Assembly: GCA_020847445.1 (NCBI GenBank) | Contig: JADLBY010000175.1 | Span: forward strand, 1 to 42,712 | Direction: 5' to 3' | Source: Sphingomonadaceae bacterium | GTDB taxonomy: Bacteria; Pseudomonadota; Alphaproteobacteria; Sphingomonadales; Sphingomonadaceae | DNA: 42,712 nt | Position numbers and translations under genes: made by a program | Part shown: positions 26,056-32,876 of the stretch, piece after piece | How positions within the stretch are numbered: the stretch's first letter is position 1 | Layout: the number at the start of each line of letters is the position of its first letter | Notes under the pieces: generated by a model | Databases searched by the model: none | What the model was told of the DNA's origin: nothing | Seen by the model: the letters and a program-made list of their open reading frames with translations, nothing else

Positions 26056-27012
26056 ATGCAGAACAGTTTTTCAGAGCAGCTTTCCGGTCTCGACCTTTCC
26101 GGCTTCACCATAGGGCCGCCCCCTGTGACGCCGTCCGACTTTCCCTGTTCGGAAGCGATCAGCCAGACACTGGAAGGCCTTTGGTCCGACCTCTTTGCGA
26201 TGCTGACGGGAACTGCATTGGAAGCCGATGCCGAAGAGCTGGGCTGGGGCCTCGTCAATCTGTTCCACCGTGCCGCTGATCGCAAATCCAAAGCCGTCGA
26301 CCGTGCAACCGATGAAGTGCGTGCGCTCGTTGCTTGCAACGATGGATCGGAAATACGCACCCATGAACTCGAAGTGCAAATCGAGCGAGCCCAATGCGCT
26401 GAGGCGGGCATGATCGCGCTCGAAGAAATGCGCGAAGTGGCTGCGGCTCTTTACGCCCATGAATTCAGCTCATCATGGAAGCCGGTATCAAGTTCGCGGT
26501 TCAATCACGGCGCGATGCTGACCTCGGCGGTCGTGCAGGGACGCGATTTCCTGCGCGCACGAAGTGCCGCTAAGCAGCGAGCGGCGATGCCTGAAGGCAC
26601 GCCTGTGATTTTCGCAGGTGGACGCAGCCGTTTTGCTACTGACGAAGATGCCAAAACCTTCGCGACCAATATCTGGGCAACGCTTGATCGTGTCCACCAG
26701 AATGTACCCGACATGGTGCTGGTGCATGGCGGCGACACCAAAGGCGTCGACCGTCTGGCCGCATCCTGGGCCGAGCGGCGGGGCATTGCACAGCTGACCT
26801 TCAGCCTCGATATGCGGCTTGGCGCTAGGGCAGGGTTCAAACGCAATGAACAAATGCTCTCGCTCAGCCCGCGTTATGTAATTGCCTTTCCGGGCAACGG
26901 CGTATTGGAGCGTCTGGTCATCGATGCAAAGGCGAACCGCGTGACCGTCGTTGATCGCCGTGGCCCGCTTGGCACCTGCCCCAAAGCCCCAGCGCCGCAG
27001 CCTCCTGCGTAA
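26056..27012 (+). CDS. DUF2493 (SLOG, cpYpsA-related) protein
   Basis: 318 residues from the ATG at 26056, preceded by AGGAGG. An upstream open frame back to 25822 lies in a structured leader and is not considered coding. Residues 1-175 are helical and of unknown function. The C-terminal third is the DUF2493/SLOG Rossmann-like domain: VIFAGGRSRFA, LVHGGDTKGVDRLAASWAER, AGFKRNEQML and YVIAFPG. SLOG domains bind nucleotides or nucleotide-derived ligands and recur in defence and mobile-element contexts, but the activity of this group is unknown. It shares the start-site module AGGAGGNTTATCATG with two other genes nearby. Confidence 0.85.
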   Translation: MQNSFSEQLSGLDLSGFTIGPPPVTPSDFPCSEAISQTLEGLWSDLFAMLTGTALEADAEELGWGLVNLFHRAADRKSKAVDRATDEVRALVACNDGSEIRTHELEVQIERAQCAEAGMIALEEMREVAAALYAHEFSSSWKPVSSSRFNHGAMLTSAVVQGRDFLRARSAAKQRAAMPEGTPVIFAGGRSRFATDEDAKTFATNIWATLDRVHQNVPDMVLVHGGDTKGVDRLAASWAERRGIAQLTFSLDMRLGARAGFKRNEQMLSLSPRYVIAFPGNGVLERLVIDAKANRVTVVDRRGPLGTCPKAPAPQPPA

Positions 27013-27134
27013 TCCATTTCAGCAACGGCCAGCGCGTCCGCGCGCTGGCACATGCATGTCAGAGGAAAGGCGGTCTTTTTGCCTTTGGTGCCGTGTGGAT
27101 CAACCTCGTTGGCACCGCAACAAGGAGGCTTATC
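27013..27134 (+). promoter_or_regulatory. Structured leader of the DUF6878 gene
   Basis: Three successive hairpins: CCAGCGCG-TCCG-CGCGCTGG (27029-27048), AAAGGC/GCCTTT (27066-27071 with 27081-27086), and GGTGCC/GGCACC (27087-27092 with 27111-27116). They are followed by AAGGAGGCTTATC and the start codon. The middle hairpin has a T-run in its loop. Confidence 0.5.
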
Positions 27135-27569
27135 ATGACCGAGTTAAATGTAATGATGGACGATTTCCTGAAGCGACAGGCAAAGCGCAATGAAACGACC
27201 ATGTCTGAAATTGAATTGCTCAAGACTACATTGTTGCCCCACCTCACAGCACTTGGAGTGGCGTCGGTTACCGTCTGTTTTGAAGGCTATGGGGACAGCG
27301 GCTCAATTGAGGAAGTGACCTATCTGGATCCATCAAATGCGGGAATGCCGTGCCCTGATGTCATGATCGAAATCGAAGGGCGCAATGAAATGACGCTGTC
27401 ATCGGCGATTGAGGAACTCGCGTACAGCGCGCTCGAACTGCATCACCCAGGCTGGGAAATCAATGATGGCGCACATGGTGAATTGTTGATCGATGTCGCC
27501 AAGGCGAGCGTCCAGCTCGACTGCAATCTCCACTACACGGCTTATGACAGCCACTCGACAGAATTGTGA
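27135..27569 (+). CDS. DUF6878-like protein
   Basis: 144 residues from the ATG at 27135, preceded by AAGGAGG. I recognise the family pattern (FEGYGDSGSIEEV, LEELAYSALELHHPGWEINDGAHGELLIDV, HYTAYDSHSTEL) as a conserved domain of unknown function found on sphingomonad and other alphaproteobacterial plasmids. It is acidic, probably cytoplasmic, and has no signal peptide or membrane segment. It is followed 9 bases later by the DUF6915-like gene, so the two are probably co-transcribed. No function can be assigned. Confidence 0.75.
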   Translation: MTELNVMMDDFLKRQAKRNETTMSEIELLKTTLLPHLTALGVASVTVCFEGYGDSGSIEEVTYLDPSNAGMPCPDVMIEIEGRNEMTLSSAIEELAYSALELHHPGWEINDGAHGELLIDVAKASVQLDCNLHYTAYDSHSTEL

Positions 27570-27578
27570 GAGGGCATC

Positions 27579-27971
27579 ATGGCACATTGTCATTATCATG
27601 CGCTCTCATCGGTGCGCAAATGGGGCGGCACACCCGCCGATTATATCGAGCTCCACCAATGGTTCGACCAGTCGAAGGCGATCTTTGCAGACCCGCGGCA
27701 CAGGGCCTTGCGGCACCATGCCGAAGGCATATTCATGCTCGAAACGCTCTTCGGTACGACGATCATCAATGCGGATGGCAGGACCGTTCCTGTCCGGCTG
27801 ATTGGCGAGCAGCATGTGATCGAAGACTTGGGATTCATTCCCAGTTTTGCCGATTGGGGCCGTCTCATCGCACCGCAAGGCTGGATGCTCAAAGGGCGTC
27901 GATTGGACCAGCCGCTGGACGACGCGCCACCCGAACTTCCAGCTGCAACGCCATTGTCGATTGCCGCTTGA
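27579..27971 (+). CDS. DUF6915-like protein
   Basis: 130 residues, with GAGAGG before the ATG. The conserved stretches AHCHYHALSSVRKWGG, HQWFDQSKAIFADPRHRALRHHAEGIFMLE and VRLIGEQHVIEDLGFIPSFADW match a DUF6915-type protein. It is rich in histidines in the first half (HCHYH, HQWF, RHRALRHH), which could hint at metal or nucleic-acid binding but is not diagnostic. It is in one unit with the DUF6878 gene. Function unknown. Confidence 0.75.
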   Translation: MAHCHYHALSSVRKWGGTPADYIELHQWFDQSKAIFADPRHRALRHHAEGIFMLETLFGTTIINADGRTVPVRLIGEQHVIEDLGFIPSFADWGRLIAPQGWMLKGRRLDQPLDDAPPELPAATPLSIAA

Positions 27972-28393
27972 ACCTTCCTTCGAGCGGGGCAGTATCGCAA
28001 GGCAGATGTGGATGTTCAGTGGCAATTTGCCAGAGAGGGCGGGATCGGTGTGTCCGATCACGGGGTAGTCTAGATGGCTGGTCTGGGTTCCGGTTGCTGG
28101 GACATCTGCGACCATTTCCGGCTTTTTGTGCGACCGTCGGGTGAAGCCGTCATTGACCGGTTGCAACCCGGACGCTGCCGGCCGTGTTGCCCTCGCTTCT
28201 TAAGGCGATTGCCGTCGCAAAAGCGCATCCGCACTTTTGCCGCAATCGCGGGCGAGGGCTGCCCGCACCACCCGGCGCTTACCGGGTTTCCCGCCTACGC
28301 TAATCGCTTGGCGGTGCAACCGCTCCCTGACCGCTTCTCCTTGTCCGTTCGCAGCCGGGAATGGTCCCGGATGCACATGCAAGGAAAAAGACC
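27972..28393 (+). promoter_or_regulatory. Long structured leader upstream of ssb
   Basis: There is no credible gene in these 422 bases. The main feature is a nested set of perfect inverted repeats at 28189-28259: GCCCTCGC/GCGAGGGC outside, GCGATTGC/GCAATCGC next, and GCAAAAG/CTTTTGC inside, 23 bp in all. Two smaller hairpins follow: ACCCGG/CCGGGT at 28270-28287 and CCGGGA-ATGG-TCCCGG at 28355-28370. AAGGA precedes the ssb ATG. This could be a single-strand initiation site, a single-stranded-DNA promoter, or an mRNA control element. Confidence 0.6.
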
Positions 28394-28786
28394 ATGACCA
28401 ATCTTGTTATCCTCGTTGGCCGCATCGCACGCGACCCCGAAGCCCGCCAGACTCAGGGCGGGACTGCTGTCACCACGATCAGCGTTGCTACCGACCGGCC
28501 TGCCCGCAACAAGGAAGGCAAAACCTACAAGGACGAAAATGGCTATACCGCCAAGGACACCGAGTATCACCGCGTGACCTGCTTCAACGGCCTTGGCACC
28601 AACGTCGCCAAATATTGCCGCAAGGGCCAGCTGGTGAGCGTTGAAGGACGGATCCATTATTCATCCTGGGAAGATAACCAAGGCGTCAAACGCTATGGCT
28701 GCGAAATCTATGCCGACAAGGTGGATTTCCACACCAAGCCCGGTGCATCGGGTAACGAAGACGCGCCGCCGATCGACGAGGAATGA
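28394..28786 (+). CDS. ssb: Single-stranded DNA-binding protein, plasmid type
   Basis: 130 residues from the ATG at 28394. The OB-fold is clear: MTNLVILVGRIARDPEARQT, ISVATDRPARNKEGKTYKDE, YHRVTCFNGLGTNVAKYCRKGQLVSVEGRI, YGCEIYADKVDF. The linker is very short and the C-terminus ends in NEDAPPIDEE. This is acidic but lacks the terminal Asp-Ile-Pro-Phe tip through which chromosomal SSB binds its partners. It may therefore coat incoming single-stranded DNA without recruiting host repair proteins (inference). It sits in the probable leading region of the element and has a strong terminator. Confidence 0.92.
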   Translation: MTNLVILVGRIARDPEARQTQGGTAVTTISVATDRPARNKEGKTYKDENGYTAKDTEYHRVTCFNGLGTNVAKYCRKGQLVSVEGRIHYSSWEDNQGVKRYGCEIYADKVDFHTKPGASGNEDAPPIDEE

Positions 28787-28806
28787 ACGGCTAGCAGCTG
28801 CAACAA

Positions 28807-28841
28807 GGCCCCGGCGGCGTGAGCTTCCGGGGTCTTTTTTT
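28807..28841 (+). terminator. Intrinsic terminator of ssb
   Basis: GGCCCCGG (28807-28814) pairs with CCGGGGTC (28827-28834, one G-T pair), followed by seven Ts at 28835-28841. This is a classic Rho-independent terminator 20 bases after the ssb stop. Confidence 0.9.
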
Positions 28842-28854
28842 ATGTCTCAACCCA

Positions 28855-28892
28855 TGGCGGCGATCAGGGGCATCGAACCCCTGGCCGCCGCC
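28855..28892 (-). other. tRNA 3'-end-like hairpin / convergent terminator
   Basis: On the minus strand an outer 7-bp stem (GGCGGCG/CGCCGCC), a 3x3 internal loop and an inner 5-bp stem AGGGG-TTCGATG-CCCCT form a hairpin that ends in GCCA. The inner part looks like a T arm and the 3' side like an acceptor strand with CCA, but no D arm or anticodon arm can be built upstream. It lies just downstream of the leftward gene at 28908, so it may simply be a terminator without a T-tract. An att remnant from another tRNA is the alternative. Confidence 0.4.
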
Positions 28893-28907
28893 GGGCTTTT
28901 AGGCTTT

Positions 28908-29144
28908 CTAGGTAGCTTCGAGCTTTGCAAGTGCTGCGTCGATACCTTTGGCTGATATCAGCTTGAACAGCTGTTTAAGTTTGGCAGGCGGAATCGTCTC
29001 GGCACCGCAATCCAGCAACTGCTTGCCAAGTTCGCTCGCCGCTTCACTGCGCAGCTTAGCTTCCTTCGCATCCAGTTCGCTGCGCTCGCTCCGGATCTTT
29101 TCAAGGGCATCGAAGATATTGGTTTTTGATCGGGCCATCATCAT
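28908..29144 (-). CDS. Small helical hypothetical protein (DUF6437-like)
   Basis: 78 residues from the first of three consecutive ATG codons at 29144 (AGAAGGA upstream); the shorter start at the third ATG is equally possible. An N-terminal helical, highly charged coiled-coil stretch (FDALEKIRSERSELDAKEAKLRSEAASELG) is followed by a small helical domain (IPPAKLKQLFKLISAKGIDAALAKL). I believe this matches DUF6437 proteins of sphingomonad mobile elements, but only tentatively. It is the only leftward gene in the central block. Its promoter has the 12-base motif shared with the transglycosylase gene. Confidence 0.7.
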   Translation of the reverse strand: MMMARSKTNIFDALEKIRSERSELDAKEAKLRSEAASELGKQLLDCGAETIPPAKLKQLFKLISAKGIDAALAKLEAT

Positions 29145-29196
29145 TTCCTTCTGACCTGTTTGGCCCCTCCGTCGTCCATTTATCTGAGGGCATAGG

Positions 29197-29208
29197 GTGT
29201 AGGAAAAT
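29197..29208 (-). promoter_or_regulatory. Shared promoter/operator motif ATTTTCCTACAC, copy 2
   Basis: This copy is identical over 12 bases, with the same orientation and the same 53-base distance to the start codon (29144) as the copy upstream of the transglycosylase gene. It contains TTCCTA, the half-site of the S24 repressor operators. Here it is followed by CCTATG rather than TATAAT. Confidence 0.55.
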
Positions 29209-29328
29209 GGAAAAATCATGCGTGTGCGGGAAGCTCGGTTCTGAACCGCAGACGGGGGAGGGGTTTTCTCACAATATTCCCAGTGTGATGCACGGCGCCG
29301 AACGCATCAAGGACGACAGGGCCCCACC

Positions 29329-29368
29329 ATTTTTACCCGCAAAGCCTGCGGCCCTTGCGGATAAAAAT
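29329..29368 (+). promoter_or_regulatory. Mismatched stem-loop in the leader of the 29482 gene
   Basis: ATTTTTA/TAAAAAT and CCGCAA/TTGCGG form a 13-bp stem interrupted by one C-A mismatch, with a 12-base loop. It is AT-rich at the base and GC-rich at the top, in a leader 110 bases upstream of the start. It could be a terminator in either direction or part of a single-stranded-DNA promoter. Confidence 0.45.
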
Positions 29369-29442
29369 CGTTGCCCCCATCGCCGCTGGCGCGGCCGTAC
29401 TGCGCACGGTCCCTGACCCGTTCGTCGCCGTGCATCCGCAAG

Positions 29443-29475
29443 CCTCCTGATGCGAAGCATCAATTCATCAGGAGG
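29443..29475 (+). promoter_or_regulatory. Shine-Dalgarno-sequestering hairpin with competing hairpin
   Basis: CCTCCTGATG (29443-29452) is a perfect 10-base complement of CATCAGGAGG (29466-29475), which contains the whole Shine-Dalgarno AGGAGG of the gene starting at 29482. An alternative hairpin TGATGC-GAA-GCATCA (29448-29462) uses part of the same left arm and would free the ribosome site. This is the layout of a translational switch. Confidence 0.65.
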
Positions 29476-29481
29476 TTTATC

Positions 29482-29718
29482 ATGGACATGTCACAAGCAA
29501 CCAACAGCAAGCCACGTGGCGTCGACGACAGCGCCTATATCGCTGCCCTGAACTGCGCCAATGCCCGGTCATTTCACAGCTATTTCAACCAGTATATCCT
29601 GACCGATTTCGAGCGCGGATATATCGTCATCGACGAGGGGGATTATGGGGCTCTACCGCCGCAACTGATGGACCGGGTTATCGACTCGGTGCCAGGCCGG
29701 ATGAGCGACGAATATTGA
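29482..29718 (+). CDS. Small hypothetical protein
   Basis: 78 residues from the ATG at 29482, preceded by AGGAGGTTTATC, the start-site module shared with the DUF2493 and DUF6878 genes. The protein is soluble and acidic in its second half (FERGYIVIDEGDYGALPPQLMDRVIDSVPGRM). I recognise no domain. It has its own leader with a ribosome-site hairpin and its own 13-bp terminator, so it is a separately controlled transcription unit next to the putative oriT. Confidence 0.65.
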   Translation: MDMSQATNSKPRGVDDSAYIAALNCANARSFHSYFNQYILTDFERGYIVIDEGDYGALPPQLMDRVIDSVPGRMSDEY

Positions 29719-29729
29719 GTATATGAAGG

Positions 29730-29764
29730 AAGGAGGGAGCCCGGTTCAGGGCTTCCTCCTTTTT
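29730..29764 (+). terminator. Strong intrinsic terminator
   Basis: A 13-bp stem (29730-29742 with 29749-29761, one G-T pair) with a 6-base loop GGTTCA runs into a short T-tract, 12 bases after the stop of the small gene. It isolates the putative oriT region from leftward transcription units. Confidence 0.88.
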
Positions 29765-30171
29765 CTTTGCTCGCACCTCTTCGAAGATGATTGGAGTCAT
29801 TTTTGATGCGGAAATGCCAAGTTATCCGGGCAGGCGACGTGCCTGCCACTGTCCGTGAACAAAGTAATGCATGCCGCACTATCATATTTCCCTCCCATGA
29901 CCGGATCAACGAGGCACAGGCGGGAAAACTAAGCACACCGTACACATCGAGATGTAGAATTTATTGGCTGTTTTGTGCAGGTTTACAAGGATGGCAGCTT
30001 TCAATTTGGATTTAAGTCACTGCCCGATATGACTTGGATTCAAGTCAGGATTAAGCTGCAATGACGTAATTCAGCCAAAACTTATGTTCTTGACATGTTC
30101 TCATTGATGACTTAGAAGCAACCTGTCTTTCCGCAAGTGTGAACGGGCTCCGTATCCTAAGGAGTCCATCA
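29765..30171. other. oriT: Putative origin of transfer (oriT) region
   Basis: A gene-free stretch of about 400 bases, AT-rich for this window, directly upstream of the relaxosome accessory, coupling-protein and relaxase genes. It contains the inverted repeat GGCAGGC-GACGT-GCCTGCC (29829-29847), the inverted repeat TGACTTG-GATT-CAAGTCA (30030-30047) and a related half-site TTTAAGTCA (30011-30019). A promoter is at 30090-30118. I cannot identify the nic site. The oriT call rests on position, AT content and repeats, which are typical of MobF elements. Confidence 0.55.
30090..30118 (+). promoter_or_regulatory. Sigma70-like promoter of the mobilization operon
   Basis: TTGACA (30090-30095), a 17-base spacer and TAGAAG (30113-30118) lie 54 bases upstream of the first mobilization gene. 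The TGACTTG/CAAGTCA palindrome sits just upstream, suited to autoregulation by the accessory protein. Confidence 0.6.
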
Positions 30172-30498
30172 ATGACGCGTCCTTCGTCACTGCAAATCTA
30201 TGTATCGCGCGACCTTGCGCACCGTGTCCGCATGAAATCCATGGGGCAGGCCATGAGCGTCAGCGAGTGGGTGCGCTCGCTCATAATAGCTGCCTGCGAC
30301 GGCGATGATCCGGGCGCACAAACAGCCCAGACAATCGAACGGATACAGCGCCATTCTGTGTTCGTGATGGTCGGCATCGACGCGCTTCTAGCGGGCCATC
30401 CTGACCCCGATCTGCGCGATCGCGCGCGGGCCGCTTATGCACGCCGGTGCAAGCAACTCGGCATCCCTTCCAACGCGCTCGATGGAGGGACAAAATGA
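30172..30498 (+). CDS. Relaxosome accessory protein (ribbon-helix-helix-like)
   Basis: 108 residues from the ATG at 30172, which has AAGGAG upstream; an earlier in-frame ATG at 30139 has none. The N-terminal 45 residues (SLQIYVSRDLAHRVRMKSMGQAMSVSEWVRSLIIAAC) look like a beta-strand followed by two helices, as in ribbon-helix-helix DNA-binding proteins such as TrwA-type relaxosome components. It overlaps the coupling-protein gene by 4 bases (ATGA). It probably binds the palindrome in the putative oriT, helps load the relaxase and represses the operon. The family call is by pattern and context. Confidence 0.7.
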   Translation: MTRPSSLQIYVSRDLAHRVRMKSMGQAMSVSEWVRSLIIAACDGDDPGAQTAQTIERIQRHSVFVMVGIDALLAGHPDPDLRDRARAAYARRCKQLGIPSNALDGGTK

Positions 30499-32837
30499 AA
30501 CGCAAACTGCTCGATTTCACCACCGGCAGCCAGCTGCTGGGTCATTTTGGTTTCATGTTTGCAGCCGGGCTCAAACTGCCGCTCATCGTCGCAGTTGCTG
30601 TCATAGGCGGGACCAGCTGGTGGATGCTCTCGGAAGGGCTGTCCGATCATGAACGCTATCTGGTCTGGATGCGGATCTATGCTGCAATTTACGGCTTTAT
30701 GGAATTCGATCCGGCCAAATTGATCAATCTTGAAACCGGCTATGGCGGCGCAATCCAGCTGCCGATTTCGCTGGTCGCAGGCTTTCCTCCGGTCGAGCGC
30801 GCCTGGAACATGACCGTCGAAATATTGGCGGATGCATTGTGGCGCTCGGCCCTCATCCTTATACCTTTGCTCATCGCCTTCACCTGGATTGCCGCGCGCT
30901 TTGGCAGCCGTTCGAAACAACGCAAACATGAGCGCGGGGCATTGCTTGTTACCTTGCCTGAATTGGTCCGCGAAATCCGCGAGCATAATGACCGTGAGCG
31001 CAATCGTGAACTGACCGCCGCAATGGGAAACAGATGGCGTCTGGCGAGCAGCCATGAACTGCATGCGCTCTTTCCTTACGCACCGTCGCGTCTTGCAGAG
31101 GTGACCTATCCGTGGCGGCTTGAGCAAAGCCATGCGATGCTCATTGGTACCACCGGCATGGGCAAGACCGTTGCGCTGTCTGACATGATCGAGGAAGCGC
31201 GCGGGCATGGCCAGCGGGCTGTGATATTCGATCTGACCGGAAGCTTCATCGAACATTTTTACGAGAGCGACCGCGATATCATCCTCAATCCCTTGGATGC
31301 CCGTTGCCCGCAATGGAGCGTGTTTGATGAATGCCGCGATGAAGCCGAATTTTCCGCAGCCGCCGAAGCATTGGTACCGCACGACGGGGGCGGTTCGGAA
31401 CAATTCTGGGTGCTCGCAGCCCGCCTGCTCTTTGTCGAAATGTGCCTTAAATTACGCGAACGCGGCAAGGCTTCGAACGAAGCACTTGCAGCAGAATTGA
31501 TGACCGCTGACCTGACACAGGTGCACAAGCTGATGCGCGGGACCGTTGCCGATCCTCTGACCGCACCTGAAGCCGCCCGCATGGCTGAATCGATCCGTGC
31601 CGTGTTTAACGCCAATGCCAAGGCGCTTAAATTATTGCCGCAACAAGGTGAGCACTTTTCCGTGCGGCAATGGATCGAAAGCGATACGCAAGACGGCTCG
31701 ATGCTTTTCATTTCGGCGCGCTATATCGACATGAGTGTCTGCTCGCAGCTGCTCACCGTGTGGCTCGATACTGCGATGAACACATTGATGGCGATGGACC
31801 GAACGCCCGATTTGCGGCTGTGGTTTTTCATCGACGAACTGGGCGCGTTGCACAGGTTGCCAGCCCTCGAAAAGGGTCTGCAGACAGCGCGCAATTTCGG
31901 CGGCGCCATCGTCACTGGCATCCACGCCTTTGCCAAACTGAAGGAAGTATATGGGGAGAATATGGCGATGACCTTGTCGTCGCTTGCCCGTACCAAATTG
32001 ATCCTAGGCACAGCCGACCGCGAGACCGCAACATGGTGCTCGGATTTCATCGGCCATCGCCAGGTCCGTGAAATGGAAGAGGGCTATACCTATGGCTATA
32101 ATAATGCCCGTGACGCGGTCAGCCTGACCCCGCGCAAGTCGATCGAGCCGCTGCTGCTTCCTGACCAATTGATGAACCTTCCAAGGCTATCAGGCTATCT
32201 CAAATTCCCCGATGGCTTTCCGGCAGCACCTGTCAAACTGACACCTGTGAACCGGCCCAAACGCTGCGACCCTTTCATTCGCCGTGCGAATGAGCAGCGC
32301 CCTGATGCAGGCCCATCTACTCCAACGGCTTCGCCGCGGCGACCCGGCGGAGGCGGGCAGGCCACCGATGAACATCCGGCCTCAAATGATGATGGTGCAG
32401 GTAAGCCCGTCATAGCGATGCAGCGCGAACTCCCGCTCACCGACAATGCCATGCCTCCCGAGGACGAGGCCGACCTTAACGCAAGCAGGAAAAGCGTACA
32501 CGCTAGCCAAGCTCCGACCGATATTGTTGCCCCCACAAGTACCGTGGCAGTTCCGCAGCCGTCAGATCCTCAAGCCATCGCGACCGCAGATGAGCCGAAA
32601 GCTGCAATGCAAATGGACGCGGTATTGCGTGCAGAAGCTAGCGAACGGGAACCAACGTCAGCCAACAGCCACGTGGCCCCGGTACCGCCGAGTGCGATGC
32701 AACCCAAGTCTCAATCGGAAAATTCGGCGCAACAGCTGTCGGCGCGTTCGGCCAAGGAAGCGCGCAAGATGATGCTCGAAGATGGTTTTGCTGAACGTCC
32801 CGAGGTCGATCTCGGCGATCTCGATATGGACATGTGA
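30495..32837 (+). CDS. traD: TraD/VirD4-type conjugative coupling protein
   Basis: 780 residues from the ATG at 30495, coupled to the upstream gene. Two N-terminal membrane segments (LKLPLIVAVAVIGGTSWWML and ALILIPLLIAFTWIA) anchor a cytoplasmic hexameric ATPase: Walker A GTTGMGKT (218-225), VIFDLTGSF, and Walker B FFIDELGAL with Asp447/Glu448. After about residue 600 there is a long low-complexity Pro/Ser/Ala-rich tail, ending in an acidic tip (EVDLGDLDMDM) reminiscent of the C-terminal discrimination tail of F TraD. It delivers the relaxase-DNA complex to a type IV secretion channel. No channel genes are in the window. Confidence 0.92.
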   Translation: MKRKLLDFTTGSQLLGHFGFMFAAGLKLPLIVAVAVIGGTSWWMLSEGLSDHERYLVWMRIYAAIYGFMEFDPAKLINLETGYGGAIQLPISLVAGFPPVERAWNMTVEILADALWRSALILIPLLIAFTWIAARFGSRSKQRKHERGALLVTLPELVREIREHNDRERNRELTAAMGNRWRLASSHELHALFPYAPSRLAEVTYPWRLEQSHAMLIGTTGMGKTVALSDMIEEARGHGQRAVIFDLTGSFIEHFYESDRDIILNPLDARCPQWSVFDECRDEAEFSAAAEALVPHDGGGSEQFWVLAARLLFVEMCLKLRERGKASNEALAAELMTADLTQVHKLMRGTVADPLTAPEAARMAESIRAVFNANAKALKLLPQQGEHFSVRQWIESDTQDGSMLFISARYIDMSVCSQLLTVWLDTAMNTLMAMDRTPDLRLWFFIDELGALHRLPALEKGLQTARNFGGAIVTGIHAFAKLKEVYGENMAMTLSSLARTKLILGTADRETATWCSDFIGHRQVREMEEGYTYGYNNARDAVSLTPRKSIEPLLLPDQLMNLPRLSGYLKFPDGFPAAPVKLTPVNRPKRCDPFIRRANEQRPDAGPSTPTASPRRPGGGGQATDEHPASNDDGAGKPVIAMQRELPLTDNAMPPEDEADLNASRKSVHASQAPTDIVAPTSTVAVPQPSDPQAIATADEPKAAMQMDAVLRAEASEREPTSANSHVAPVPPSAMQPKSQSENSAQQLSARSAKEARKMMLEDGFAERPEVDLGDLDMDM

Positions 32838-32876
32838 GCCGTGGTTGGCGGTTTTTCTGACAAAGGCGTTTGAGCG

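Noticed and set aside
28074..28397. 107-codon rightward frame in the ssb leader
   Set aside because: It runs through the nested inverted repeats, is Arg/Pro/Cys-rich in a way expected from non-coding GC-rich DNA, and has no Shine-Dalgarno.
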